A stretch of 21,838 nt of DNA from CAVVVS01 sp963751355. GTDB taxonomy: Bacteria > Bacteroidota > Ignavibacteria > Ignavibacteriales > Ignavibacteriaceae. Below are positions 1-7,527 of the stretch, one piece after another. A program made the translations under genes and the position numbers. The notes beneath the pieces are model-generated. The model was given only the letters and a program-made list of their open reading frames with translations, was not told the DNA's origin and ran no database searches. The number at the start of each line of letters is the position of its first letter. The stretch's first letter is position 1. The stretch spans positions 1 to 21,838 of the forward strand of contig CAVVVS010000006.1 in assembly GCA_963751355.1 (NCBI GenBank). Direction: 5' to 3'.

Positions 1-519
1 AACTACAATGGGTGCAACAACAGCTCCAATATTAGCGCCCGAATTAAATAATCCTGTTGCAAAAGCTCTTTCTTTTTTCGGGAACCATTCGGCAGTTGAT
101 TTAATAGCTGCCGGAAAGTTTCCGGATTCACCAAGTCCTAATGTGAATCTGGCTAATCCAAATTCAAATGCTGTTGAAGCTAAAGCATGACCCATAGCAG
201 CCACACTCCAGATTATAATTGAAACCAGATATCCGATTTTAGTTCCAATTTTATCTATAAACCTGCCGAAGACCAACAAACCGATAGCATAAGCTGCTTG
301 AAAAGCGGTTATAATATAACCGTAATCAATATCATTGAAGCCAATGTCTTTCTGTAATGTCGGGGCGAGAATACCGATGACCTGCCTGTCGATATAATTT
401 ATTGTAGTCGCGAAGAATAACAACGCCACAATAGTCCAACGATAATTACCGGGGCTCTTTTTTACCTGGTTAAATTGAGCGCTGTCAAAAGGTGCTTCAG
501 CTGCTTTGTCTTTCGCCAT
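1..519 (-). CDS. exuT: Hexuronate transporter, MFS family, ExuT-like (3' end outside window)
   Basis: This is the N-terminal 173 residues of an inner-membrane major facilitator superfamily symporter; the gene runs off the left edge. After a polar N-terminus of about 25 residues come hydrophobic helices with NYIDRQVIGILAP (residues 41-53), the loop GRFIDKIGTK (85-94), which is the MFS helix 2-3 signature, and GLGESGNFPAAIKSTAEWFP (128-147). These stretches closely match the anion:cation symporter branch containing ExuT, which imports galacturonate and glucuronate. The ATG at 517-519 is preceded by AGAAGGAC about 8 nt upstream. The gene starts 45 nt after the stop of the uronate isomerase gene, so the two are very probably co-transcribed: import followed by isomerisation. 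The family is clear; hexuronate as the exact substrate rests on similarity and on the neighbour. Confidence 0.9.
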   Translation of the reverse strand, partial: MAKDKAAEAPFDSAQFNQVKKSPGNYRWTIVALLFFATTINYIDRQVIGILAPTLQKDIGFNDIDYGYIITAFQAAYAIGLLVFGRFIDKIGTKIGYLVSIIIWSVAAMGHALASTAFEFGLARFTLGLGESGNFPAAIKSTAEWFPKKERAFATGLFNSGANIGAVVAPIVV

Positions 520-564
520 TACCAAGTCCTTCTTTTTAGTGGGTAAATTTACAACTAAGAATTA

Positions 565-1977
565 TTAAAGTTTGTACGCTTTCTTAACCAGTTCATACGC
601 TAAACTGCGGCTCATACTTTTGGCATCGTCCATGTCTATTATATGTCTAGCAACAAGTCCAGCCAAAAAATTAGAATCCATTCTTCTTGAAAGATCGTGC
701 CTTGCCGGAATAGATAAAAATGCTCTTGTATCATCGTTAAAACCAACAGTGTTATAAATACCGGCAGTTTCAGTAACCATTTGTCTGTATCTTTTCATTC
801 CTTCAATACTATCGTGGAACCACCACGGCGGACCAAGTTTTAATGCCGGATAATGACCGGCTAACGGAGCTAATTCTCTTGAATAAGTTGTTTCATCGAG
901 TGTAAATAAGATAATTGTAAGTTCAGAATTGTTACCATATTTATTTAGCAATTCATGTAAATTCCTGGTGTATTCTGTTTGAATCGGAATATCACAGCCT
1001 TTATCAAGTCCGAACTTTTCAAAAATTCTTATATTATGATTACGCATAGCTCCCGGATGAATTTGCATAACAAGTCCGTCTTCCGAACTCATTCTCGCCA
1101 TTTCCATCAGCATATTTGCCGTGAACAATGCAGCATCGGATTCAGTAGCTTCACCTCTTATTGCTTTTTGGAAGATTGCTTCGGCTTCATGTTCCGATAA
1201 TTGATGCGTATACGGACTTTCAATTCCCTGGTCGGTAGAAACCGCTCCCATCGATTTGAAAAATTCGCGTCGATTTTCCAAAGCGGTTATATAACTTTTA
1301 TACGAGATTACATCTATTCCCGAAACTTTGCTTAATTTATCAATTTCTTGTTTCCAATTTTTCTTGGTAATGTTTACAACAGCATCAGGTCTGAAACAAG
1401 GAATTACTTTTCCATTCCAATCAATCTCTTGTAATTTTTTATGATACTCTAAAGAATCTGCTGCACCATCCGTAGTATTAAGAACTTCTATTTTGAATTT
1501 TTCAAAAAGTGTTCGAGGTAAAAATTCTTTAGTCTGTAATTTCTCATTCATTATGTCATAAATTTTCAATCCATTTTCCGAATTAAGTTTTTCAGTAATT
1601 CCAAAAACGTTTGATAATTCATTTGTCAGCCATACCCCGGATGGTGTCCCGCGAAATAAATAGAAATTATCGGCAAAAATTTGCCAGATTTTTTTATGAT
1701 CTGTTTCAACCTCCGAGCCGTTTGACGTGGGAATTCCTAAGGCTTCCAATGAAATGCCTTGTGAGTATAGCATTCTGTAGATATAATGATCGGGAATAAT
1801 AATTAATTCTGTAGGATCCGGGAAAGGTTCATTATTAGCTAACAATTTTGGTTCTACATGCCCATGAGGCGAAATAATAGGTAAATCTCTTACGTTATTA
1901 TATAATTCATAAGCTATCTCCCGAATTTTCACATCGGAATCGAAATAACGATAATCATTTAACAGTGTATTTTCCAT
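565..1977 (-). CDS. uxaC: Uronate (glucuronate/galacturonate) isomerase
   Basis: Cytoplasmic enzyme that converts D-glucuronate to D-fructuronate and D-galacturonate to D-tagaturonate, the first intracellular step of uronate catabolism. Family motifs occur in order along about 470 residues, the usual length: SPHGHVEP near residue 36 (metal-binding His-X-His), TTDGAADSLEYH near 167, VIPCFRPDAVVNI near 190, MQIHPGAMRNHN near 303, LGPPWWFHDS near 380 and VGFNDDTRAFLSIPARHD near 410. I chose the ATG at 1975-1977, because GAGAAGGA lies just before it; the open frame can be extended by 8 codons to a TTG at 2001 that has no Shine-Dalgarno sequence. No signal peptide. It lies between the RGAE-like esterase gene upstream and the ExuT-like transporter gene downstream, in a run that looks like an operon for pectin-derived uronic acids. 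Confidence 0.95.
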   Translation of the reverse strand: MENTLLNDYRYFDSDVKIREIAYELYNNVRDLPIISPHGHVEPKLLANNEPFPDPTELIIIPDHYIYRMLYSQGISLEALGIPTSNGSEVETDHKKIWQIFADNFYLFRGTPSGVWLTNELSNVFGITEKLNSENGLKIYDIMNEKLQTKEFLPRTLFEKFKIEVLNTTDGAADSLEYHKKLQEIDWNGKVIPCFRPDAVVNITKKNWKQEIDKLSKVSGIDVISYKSYITALENRREFFKSMGAVSTDQGIESPYTHQLSEHEAEAIFQKAIRGEATESDAALFTANMLMEMARMSSEDGLVMQIHPGAMRNHNIRIFEKFGLDKGCDIPIQTEYTRNLHELLNKYGNNSELTIILFTLDETTYSRELAPLAGHYPALKLGPPWWFHDSIEGMKRYRQMVTETAGIYNTVGFNDDTRAFLSIPARHDLSRRMDSNFLAGLVARHIIDMDDAKSMSRSLAYELVKKAYKL

Positions 1978-2070
1978 TTCCTTCTCTAAAAATATTTTCA
2001 AATTTTAAAATGTTTTATTTACAGTCTATTTAATGAAGCTGCATCACAAATTTTATTTTTATAAATCGAA

Positions 2071-3591
2071 TTAATTTTTATTAACAACTTCGGCTTTCCC
2101 TAAAAGCCAGCTAAATAGATTTTTTGCCGCTTTATAGTTTTCATAACCTACCGGTAATTTGCGGTTATCAAAATATTCATTATACAACCACGGATCGCCT
2201 ACGGCAAAGACAAATCCTTTCCCCACTTTTGATCCCGCCATTATAACATTACCTGTGCTTGTAAAAATAGGATAAGCGGGATTGCTTAATTTTAGAGTTG
2301 AAATTTCTTTAAGATAGATTTGCTTAACACCTTTAAAGATGGGGTGATCCGGGAATTTATCAAATTTTCCCATGTCGAATTGATGACCTTTAACTCTGTT
2401 AAGGCTAACTTCGTTAAAATGAATTCCAAAATTTTCCGCCAGATTATTTAAATGCGTGAACTCGCAGTTACCTTTGTCATTTGCAAAAAGCACCAAAACT
2501 CCGCCATTCTTTACCCAGTTAACAATATTTTTAATTGCCGGTTCTTCTATATAATTTGGATGTTCGGTTTCCTTTGGTGTATCCGGATCAACAATGAAAT
2601 AAATGCTTAAACCATCCAGTATTTTTTTAGTCGGTGCTGTTTTTATTTCGCTTACTTCACCGTCGAGTAACGTTATACTTCTTCCTAATTCATAATAGCC
2701 GGAATTAGTTTTATCTTCCCAGATGTAATGATACCTTACTTTCTTACCGGTTTTCTTATCTACTTTCCATTCATCGTTGTAATAATAATCTAAACCAACA
2801 ACTTTGCCTTTACCTATTTCCGAAATAGTATTTTTATCCTTCAAGTATTTGACTAAAGGAAGATTTAATTTTTTTATTCCGTCAACAACTAATCCGGCAA
2901 TTGTAATTGCACCTTGCTGACAGAAATGAGTATTGTCATGTTTCCCTTCGGGAAATACTTTATACTCTCCCGACGGAACCCAATCAAAAATTTTCTTTGT
3001 ACCTTCAGGTCCAAGTTTATTGAACAACTTTTTACTTCTTTTATAAAGATCGATTAAAGGCACGCTGTCATTCTTTGCCAATTGACGAACAGCTTTTGTA
3101 TAATCACCGTGGGTATCAACTAGTTTATTATTTTTATCAAATTTTCTTCTATTTACCGGTGTAATTAAAATTGGGATAGCACCTTTTTTTCGTGCCTGAG
3201 TTACGAATTTCTTCAGATTATTTTCAAAAGATGAAAAAGGTTTAGTATATCTTGTTGAATCATATTTCTTTTCATCATTATGCCCGAACTGTATGAAAAC
3301 ATAATCACCAGGTTTTAATTTTTCGTAAACAGCTTTCCATCTTCCCTCATCTATAAAACTTTTGGTACTTCTCCCGTTCTTTGCATCGTTTTCGATAACA
3401 ACATTTTCATTAAAATACATTGGAAACATCTGTCCCCAGCCTCTTTCGGGATTATCGGCAAGTTTTTTATTTGCCATTGTTGAATCGCCGATAAGATAAA
3501 TTCTAACTTTGTTATGACCGATAAAATGAATTGCTGTAATTGCAATTAAAAGAACGGTAAGCGCTCCCAATATTTTTTGAATAGTTTTCAT
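2071..3591 (-). CDS. Rhamnogalacturonan acetylesterase-like SGNH hydrolase with C-terminal GATase-like domain
   Basis: A 506-residue exported or membrane-anchored esterase. A hydrophobic segment (about residues 6-25) follows two lysines and lacks an obvious signal-peptidase site, so it may act as an anchor. The SGNH/CE12 blocks are complete: LIGDST with nucleophile Ser37, the block II Gly in NGRST (72-76), GHND (103-106) and DNTH (219-222) with the catalytic Asp and His. This is the layout of rhamnogalacturonan acetylesterases, which remove acetyl groups from pectin galacturonate. Residues from about 325 to the end form a second domain, with WVKNGGVLVLFAND, HPIFKGV and GKGFVFAVGDPWLYNEY. It resembles the glutamine-amidotransferase-like (DUF4350-type) folds attached to other polysaccharide enzymes; I see no catalytic triad in it. 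It sits between a broken GH105 gene and uxaC, in keeping with pectin degradation. Confidence 0.85.
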   Translation of the reverse strand: MKTIQKILGALTVLLIAITAIHFIGHNKVRIYLIGDSTMANKKLADNPERGWGQMFPMYFNENVVIENDAKNGRSTKSFIDEGRWKAVYEKLKPGDYVFIQFGHNDEKKYDSTRYTKPFSSFENNLKKFVTQARKKGAIPILITPVNRRKFDKNNKLVDTHGDYTKAVRQLAKNDSVPLIDLYKRSKKLFNKLGPEGTKKIFDWVPSGEYKVFPEGKHDNTHFCQQGAITIAGLVVDGIKKLNLPLVKYLKDKNTISEIGKGKVVGLDYYYNDEWKVDKKTGKKVRYHYIWEDKTNSGYYELGRSITLLDGEVSEIKTAPTKKILDGLSIYFIVDPDTPKETEHPNYIEEPAIKNIVNWVKNGGVLVLFANDKGNCEFTHLNNLAENFGIHFNEVSLNRVKGHQFDMGKFDKFPDHPIFKGVKQIYLKEISTLKLSNPAYPIFTSTGNVIMAGSKVGKGFVFAVGDPWLYNEYFDNRKLPVGYENYKAAKNLFSWLLGKAEVVNKN

Positions 3592-3681
3592 TTATAATCA
3601 CTTCTTAAATTTCTGTGTAAAGAAAATATTGTTTTATATTTTATAAACCGTTATAAATAAATTGCTCATCTATTATTTAAA

Positions 3682-4050
3682 TCACCAATCATTAAAAATT
3701 TTTTTGACAAGTTGCGAAGGTGATTGAAGTTCATAAGCGGCAGAAATTAAAGGATCTAATTTCTTGAAATCATTTTTCCTTTTAGGTTCATTTATATAAT
3801 AACTGAAAGTTCCGTCTAAGTATGGATGACCGCCTAGTCCTGCACTGCTTATTGTATCGTATAAATCCGGCAAGCCATCTTTATCGTTTTTAATTAAATT
3901 ACTTTTTATTCCGTTAAATATTTTTTCTGCAATTGAAAAATATTTTTTTATTGAGATATCCTTTATTTGCCTCTTTGGCAAAGGCGTAAGCAAACATTGC
4001 AGAAGCAGAAGCTTCTAAATAGTTGTTTTTTTTATCTACAATTTGGGGGA
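3682..4050 (-). pseudogene. Truncated and frameshifted GH105 unsaturated rhamnogalacturonyl hydrolase
   Basis: Only the C-terminal third of a GH105 (YteR/YesR-type) enzyme remains. Intact members are about 350-400 residues and cleave the unsaturated uronic acid from rhamnogalacturonan oligosaccharides. Reading from 4045 the frame gives PQIVDKKNNYLEASASAMFA and then YAFAKEANKGYL, the family's Y-L-E-A-S-A-S-A-M-F block. A seven-A run (T7 on the plus strand at 3943-3949) then breaks the frame. After a one-base shift it continues with KKYFSIAEKIFNGIKS, GLGGHPYLDGTFSYYINEP and KKLDPLISAAYEL, the standard GH105 C-terminus. No start codon or N-terminal two thirds is present. The 5' end lies in a 15-bp repeat overlapping the stop of the SGNH gene. 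An annotation starting at 3993 would be an out-of-frame artefact. It is probably non-functional. Confidence 0.85.
4036..4050. repeat. Direct repeat copy 1 (15 bp) at the SGNH/GH105 junction
   Basis: CTACAATTTGGGGGA on the plus strand. It covers the SGNH stop codon and the 5' limit of the GH105 remnant. An identical copy lies 859 bp to the right, just past the DUF4861 gene, and similarity continues partly on both sides of the GGGGGA. Confidence 0.8.
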
Positions 4051-4731
4051 TACTTCAAATTCCGGACTAGGCTTGTCACCATGCACAATACTTCGGTAAA
4101 TCAAACTGGCGATACTATCTGCACCTGAATCATTTGGATGGACACCATCACCAAAGTAGCTGCTATCCTGGAGTAATGGAGTATTTGCATCGATAACTTT
4201 CAATCCTTTTTCCTTTGCTATTTCCTTAACGATTGGAATTTCTAATTTAATAATTTCATCTCTAATACCATATGGATTTTGCCAGACAGGCGTAGGCAGA
4301 ACTAAAAATACTTTAGCATTTTTATTTTGGTTTCTAAGTGTGTCTATTAGGGCTTTATAATCCGACGTAAATTCACTTCCATAAGAGTCCCAATTCTGTG
4401 GTTTAGTATCATTAGTACCAAGCATAATGGTTATAATATCAGCATTAGATTTAAGCGCTTCTGAAAATGCAGTTTGTTTCCAATAGGGCACATTGCCTTT
4501 TTTTAAGACTGTAGCTCCGCTTTTACCACAATTTTGAACGATATAATTTGAATCGAATAATTTTTGGAGTATCGGTACATAAGAGGGGTTGCCATTCCAT
4601 CCTTCAGTTATACTATTTCCTACACAGGCTACTTTAATCTGGGCAGAAAGAGAAAACGTTCCCAAAATTAAAACGAAAACAAACATTAGCACTGCTAAAA
4701 AATATTTCATCTTTATATTGTATACCTTCAT
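4036..4731 (-). CDS. Secreted SGNH/GDSL-family esterase
   Basis: A 231-residue secreted hydrolase. A signal peptide with a hydrophobic core (about residues 9-28) ends at LSA|Q around residue 30; a second Met at residue 8 could be the true start, and neither has a good Shine-Dalgarno sequence. The blocks are complete: CVGNSITEG with nucleophile Ser40, GKSG (69-72), GTND (105-108) and DGVHPN (195-200), with the catalytic Asp195 and His198. The order fits the sialate-O-acetylesterase/GDSL lipase branch used by Bacteroidota to deacetylate glycans; the exact substrate is unknown. It is not closely similar to the RGAE-like esterase two genes downstream. The last residues (SPKL, then stop) come from a 15-bp sequence repeated upstream of the gene, so the C-terminal tail of about 10 residues may have been acquired at a recombination junction. 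Confidence 0.85.
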   Translation of the reverse strand: MKVYNIKMKYFLAVLMFVFVLILGTFSLSAQIKVACVGNSITEGWNGNPSYVPILQKLFDSNYIVQNCGKSGATVLKKGNVPYWKQTAFSEALKSNADIITIMLGTNDTKPQNWDSYGSEFTSDYKALIDTLRNQNKNAKVFLVLPTPVWQNPYGIRDEIIKLEIPIVKEIAKEKGLKVIDANTPLLQDSSYFGDGVHPNDSGADSIASLIYRSIVHGDKPSPEFEVSPKL

Positions 4732-4894
4732 ATTTTTTCATATTTCTCTGCCTCAGAAATTTATTCAACATTTTTCTTAGGCTCTTTACATCTTAGAAAT
4801 CTTTCTGCAAAATCATTAAAGAAATCCATCCGCCAACGGCTAACTGTTTTTGTTCCTATATTATTTTTTTTAATATCGTTGTCTTTCTTTTTGA

Positions 4895-4909
4895 CTACAA
4901 TTTGGGGGA
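4895..4909. repeat. Direct repeat copy 2 (15 bp) upstream of the SGNH gene
   Basis: Identical to the copy at 4036-4050 and in the same orientation. The pair brackets the SGNH gene and its leader. On the minus strand the copy is in an open stretch of about 60 codons (4912 down to about 4760) that starts without ATG and whose translation I do not recognise; it also reads PQIV here, as in the GH105 remnant. Confidence 0.8.
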
Positions 4910-4940
4910 CTTCAGTATAATTATCGAATTTATCTATCTA

Positions 4941-6221
4941 CTATAAATTAACCTCAATAGGTTTATTTAATTTTTGAATAACATCATTAAGATATTTTAC
5001 ATATTGAGATTGTGTCTTAATGCCATTCGGTTCTTCGCTCCAAGCTGCTCCGAAATAATACGTTAAATAACCATCGGTTGGTCTTAGGATAATAATATAA
5101 CTGGTATTATTTTGTGTAGTTTTTATTAGGTCTGATTTTCTATAGAAGACAGCAATTCCTAAATTATCACCGGCTAAACTTTGTTTACCATAAAGTGCCA
5201 AGTAACTCCATTCGCTTTTCGAATCGGAAGAGAATTTAATTAATTTTGTGTGTGGATGTTTTGCCAATCCTGTACATAACTCAGCAGAATTACCTTCAAT
5301 TTTTAAATCAACTTTTGTTAATCTGCTGTCGGCAGAAATTGAGAGGTTTGAGAATAAGTTATATTTCTGTTTCCCCACTTTCCATCCAAAGTACTTTGTA
5401 TAAACATCGGAGCGAATAGAACCGTTATCAGCGATGTAGCATTTTGTAGTATCAACAACACTAACAAAAACTGCTTTGGAATTTTTCCACATTGCAATAG
5501 AACCGATTCCCATTGATTCCCCGACTTTGAAAATATCCATTCCCCAATCGAGCATCTTGGTGTAAGATTCCTTGCTGTTGGAAACCAAATCATTAACGCC
5601 TAATTTCTGCAAAACTAATCCGTTTATTTTTTTACCGAAGATGTCATTCCGGTTTCTTGAATCGAGATAGTATCTGTAAGTAATCAGATTTGATTCCCAG
5701 CCGGGACCTTCTATTCTGTAAAGCGCATCATGTGCAAAATGAGTTTTAGGAACTGTAGCGGAAACTACATCTACAAATTTACCGCCGGTGTAATAACTCT
5801 TTTTTAATTTGTAATCTTGTTTTTCGCCCAAAACTGCTTGCGTCAATTTAGTATAGGAATGTTTTTTGACACCTTTTATATTGTAATGAACTGTTAATTG
5901 TTTTGTTTGGTTAGGTGAAAAAGAATCTAAAAAAAGAAGATTGTCAGGTTTGCCGTCTGCATTAACATCTTCAAGCTGACTTGGAATCTCATTTTTTCCA
6001 TCGGTTATGTAAAAATTATTTTCGTTAAAAGCAGAGTATTTCGCTTTAATTTTACTCAGAGGAAATTGAATTACTTCATTATTCCTTGCTAAAGCAGAAG
6101 TGTTTGTAATGTTAAAAATAAAAGTTTTGGAATGTTCATCCGATTTCTTTTTTGAACAGCCAAAACTGATAATTGTTGTGAAAAGAATGATTACGTAAGG
6201 TATAAATTTTATTATCTTCAT
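4941..6221 (-). CDS. DUF4861-family lipoprotein, pectin locus-associated
   Basis: A 426-residue exported protein with a lipoprotein signal: a hydrophobic stretch (residues 6-20), then FGC with Cys22 as the likely lipidated residue, followed by a Lys/Ser-rich linker. The mature part resembles DUF4861 proteins. Characteristic patches are RIEGPGWESNLITYRYYLDSRNRNDIFGK (about 170-198), LDWGMDIFKVGESMGIGS (about 224-241), SDVYTKYFGWKVG and, near the C-terminus, GYLTYYFGAAWS. Family members recur beside GH88/GH105, PL and CE genes in polysaccharide loci; to my knowledge their reaction was not established when I learned of them, so none is claimed. It is the first gene of the pectin/uronate set: 209 nt separate it from the SGNH esterase, and a long gene-free stretch with a dyad at 6276-6289 lies upstream, a likely promoter region. 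Confidence 0.8.
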   Translation of the reverse strand: MKIIKFIPYVIILFTTIISFGCSKKKSDEHSKTFIFNITNTSALARNNEVIQFPLSKIKAKYSAFNENNFYITDGKNEIPSQLEDVNADGKPDNLLFLDSFSPNQTKQLTVHYNIKGVKKHSYTKLTQAVLGEKQDYKLKKSYYTGGKFVDVVSATVPKTHFAHDALYRIEGPGWESNLITYRYYLDSRNRNDIFGKKINGLVLQKLGVNDLVSNSKESYTKMLDWGMDIFKVGESMGIGSIAMWKNSKAVFVSVVDTTKCYIADNGSIRSDVYTKYFGWKVGKQKYNLFSNLSISADSRLTKVDLKIEGNSAELCTGLAKHPHTKLIKFSSDSKSEWSYLALYGKQSLAGDNLGIAVFYRKSDLIKTTQNNTSYIIILRPTDGYLTYYFGAAWSEEPNGIKTQSQYVKYLNDVIQKLNKPIEVNL

Positions 6222-7527
6222 ATGGCATTATGGTTTGTAAAAAGTTTAGATAAATATTTTAGTATTCGTATAGTTTCGTTATCTAACGATTATATTGAAA
6301 GATAGGATATAAAATTCTAATCTAAATAGATTTAAATTCGGTTAAGTTATGTATCAAATGTTTAATCCAGTTTAATTTACAGCTTCGCTATAGTAAGTCA
6401 CATTATTTCACTCCATAGGGAATAAAAACAATGACCCTTACCTATAAATTATTCTGTTTCTCAGAGTATCTAAAACAACTAATAAACTACTTTTTCTTGT
6501 AATTTCTACTTAAAATCAGCCAACTATAAATAGGATTTTCACAACCACTTATATGTTTTGTAAAAAACGAATTAAAAAATAAATGCCGGAATATCAGATC
6601 TAAATTGTAAGACAGGTTTTTGAGAACTATTTCTCTTTCTTGAGTTCTAAATATGGTAGTAAAAATTTTCAGAGTAATACCTATTCTTTTATAGTAAGTT
6701 CTGAAATTTTAATTTACTGGCTACTTAACCGATAACTTTTTCTGTTATTAAATCGCCAATTTTATTGTTATCTCTTGTTTAGTTGAAAATTTCATACATA
6801 ATTTATGGAATTAGATTTCTAAAAGCAAACTATTCGTTATTATTATTTTCTTTTTATTGTTTTTATTTTCCTTTTTCGCTACTATAATCATTTTGCTTTC
6901 TTTATATATAATTACTTGTTTAATAAAAAGCTCAACGCCAAATAGATATATGAATTTTCATAATTTGTACAAACATAACGAAAGTTATTTAGTAAAATAA
7001 CGAAACCATATTATTTAATATTATATATGAATGATCATATATTGATAAGACATGAACAAGAAAAGAAGTTTATTTATCTTATAAAAATGCCTATTGAAAA
7101 GTAGGATAAGACATTAAATATAAATGTTTTATTGAAATTATAATTCTGTTTAATATTTAAGCTAAAACTAAAATCTTTGAAAAAAAACATTCCACGAAAG
7201 AAAGAATAATGAAAACAACTATTACTGGGGTTTTATATATACATTAAATTTTGCCGGTAGATTTCAATCTATTTACGGATGAATGGTGTAGTTTGTCATC
7301 CTAGTTATATAGTTTATTTTGCTCAACTTGGTCCACGACAAAATAATCATAAAATTAAGATTTTCTACATAGTTAATTAGTTTATTTGCTGCATGACTAT
7401 CTTTTATTTCAATTTACGGTCTCTTTTTTATTTAAGTAGTTTATGTTTCTATCTCAGTCACAGATTATAATTTATAAAAAAAGGCTGACTTTTTATTAAT
7501 TTATCGTTCCCAATGTATAATTTGAGA
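6222..7527. other. Gene-free AT-rich intergenic region (1.3 kb)
   Basis: No open frame of convincing length or composition was found on either strand. It contains the dyads at 6276-6289 and 6319-6332, and a small hairpin at 6984-7001 (GTTATTT, loop AGTA, AAATAAC). A T-rich tract at 6841-6876 shares two words with the region upstream of the TonB receptor. AAAAAG-GCTGA-CTTTTT (about 7479-7494) is a weak stem downstream of the Sde0182-like gene. The region must contain the promoter of the pectin/uronate operon. Its length suggests lost genes, but I could not recognise any remnant. Confidence 0.5.
6276..6289. promoter_or_regulatory. 14-bp dyad upstream of the DUF4861 gene, possible operator
   Basis: TCGTTA-TC-TAACGA has perfect 6-bp arms and is centred about 61 nt upstream of the ATG at 6221. 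A second dyad, AATCTA-AA-TAGATT, lies at 6319-6332. The half-site TAACGA recurs at 6976-6981 and 6999-7004. A short-spaced dyad near the first gene of a sugar-catabolic operon could bind a LacI- or GntR-type repressor; no regulator gene is in this region. Confidence 0.3.

Noticed and set aside
1978..2001. Upstream TTG start adding 8 residues to uronate isomerase
   Set aside because: The internal ATG has a GAGAAGGA sequence directly upstream, while the TTG has none.
3682..3993. Independent 103-aa protein starting at 3993
   Set aside because: Its first residues are an out-of-frame reading of GH105 sequence; the GH105 match lies partly in the other frame upstream.
6984..7001. GTTATTT/AAATAAC hairpin as a terminator
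   Set aside because: The stem is very AT-rich, has no proper U-tract and does not follow a gene end closely.
6222..7527. Possible tRNA, small RNA or CRISPR content in the long gene-free region
   Set aside because: No cloverleaf, no regularly spaced repeats and no GC-rich structured segment could be found by eye.
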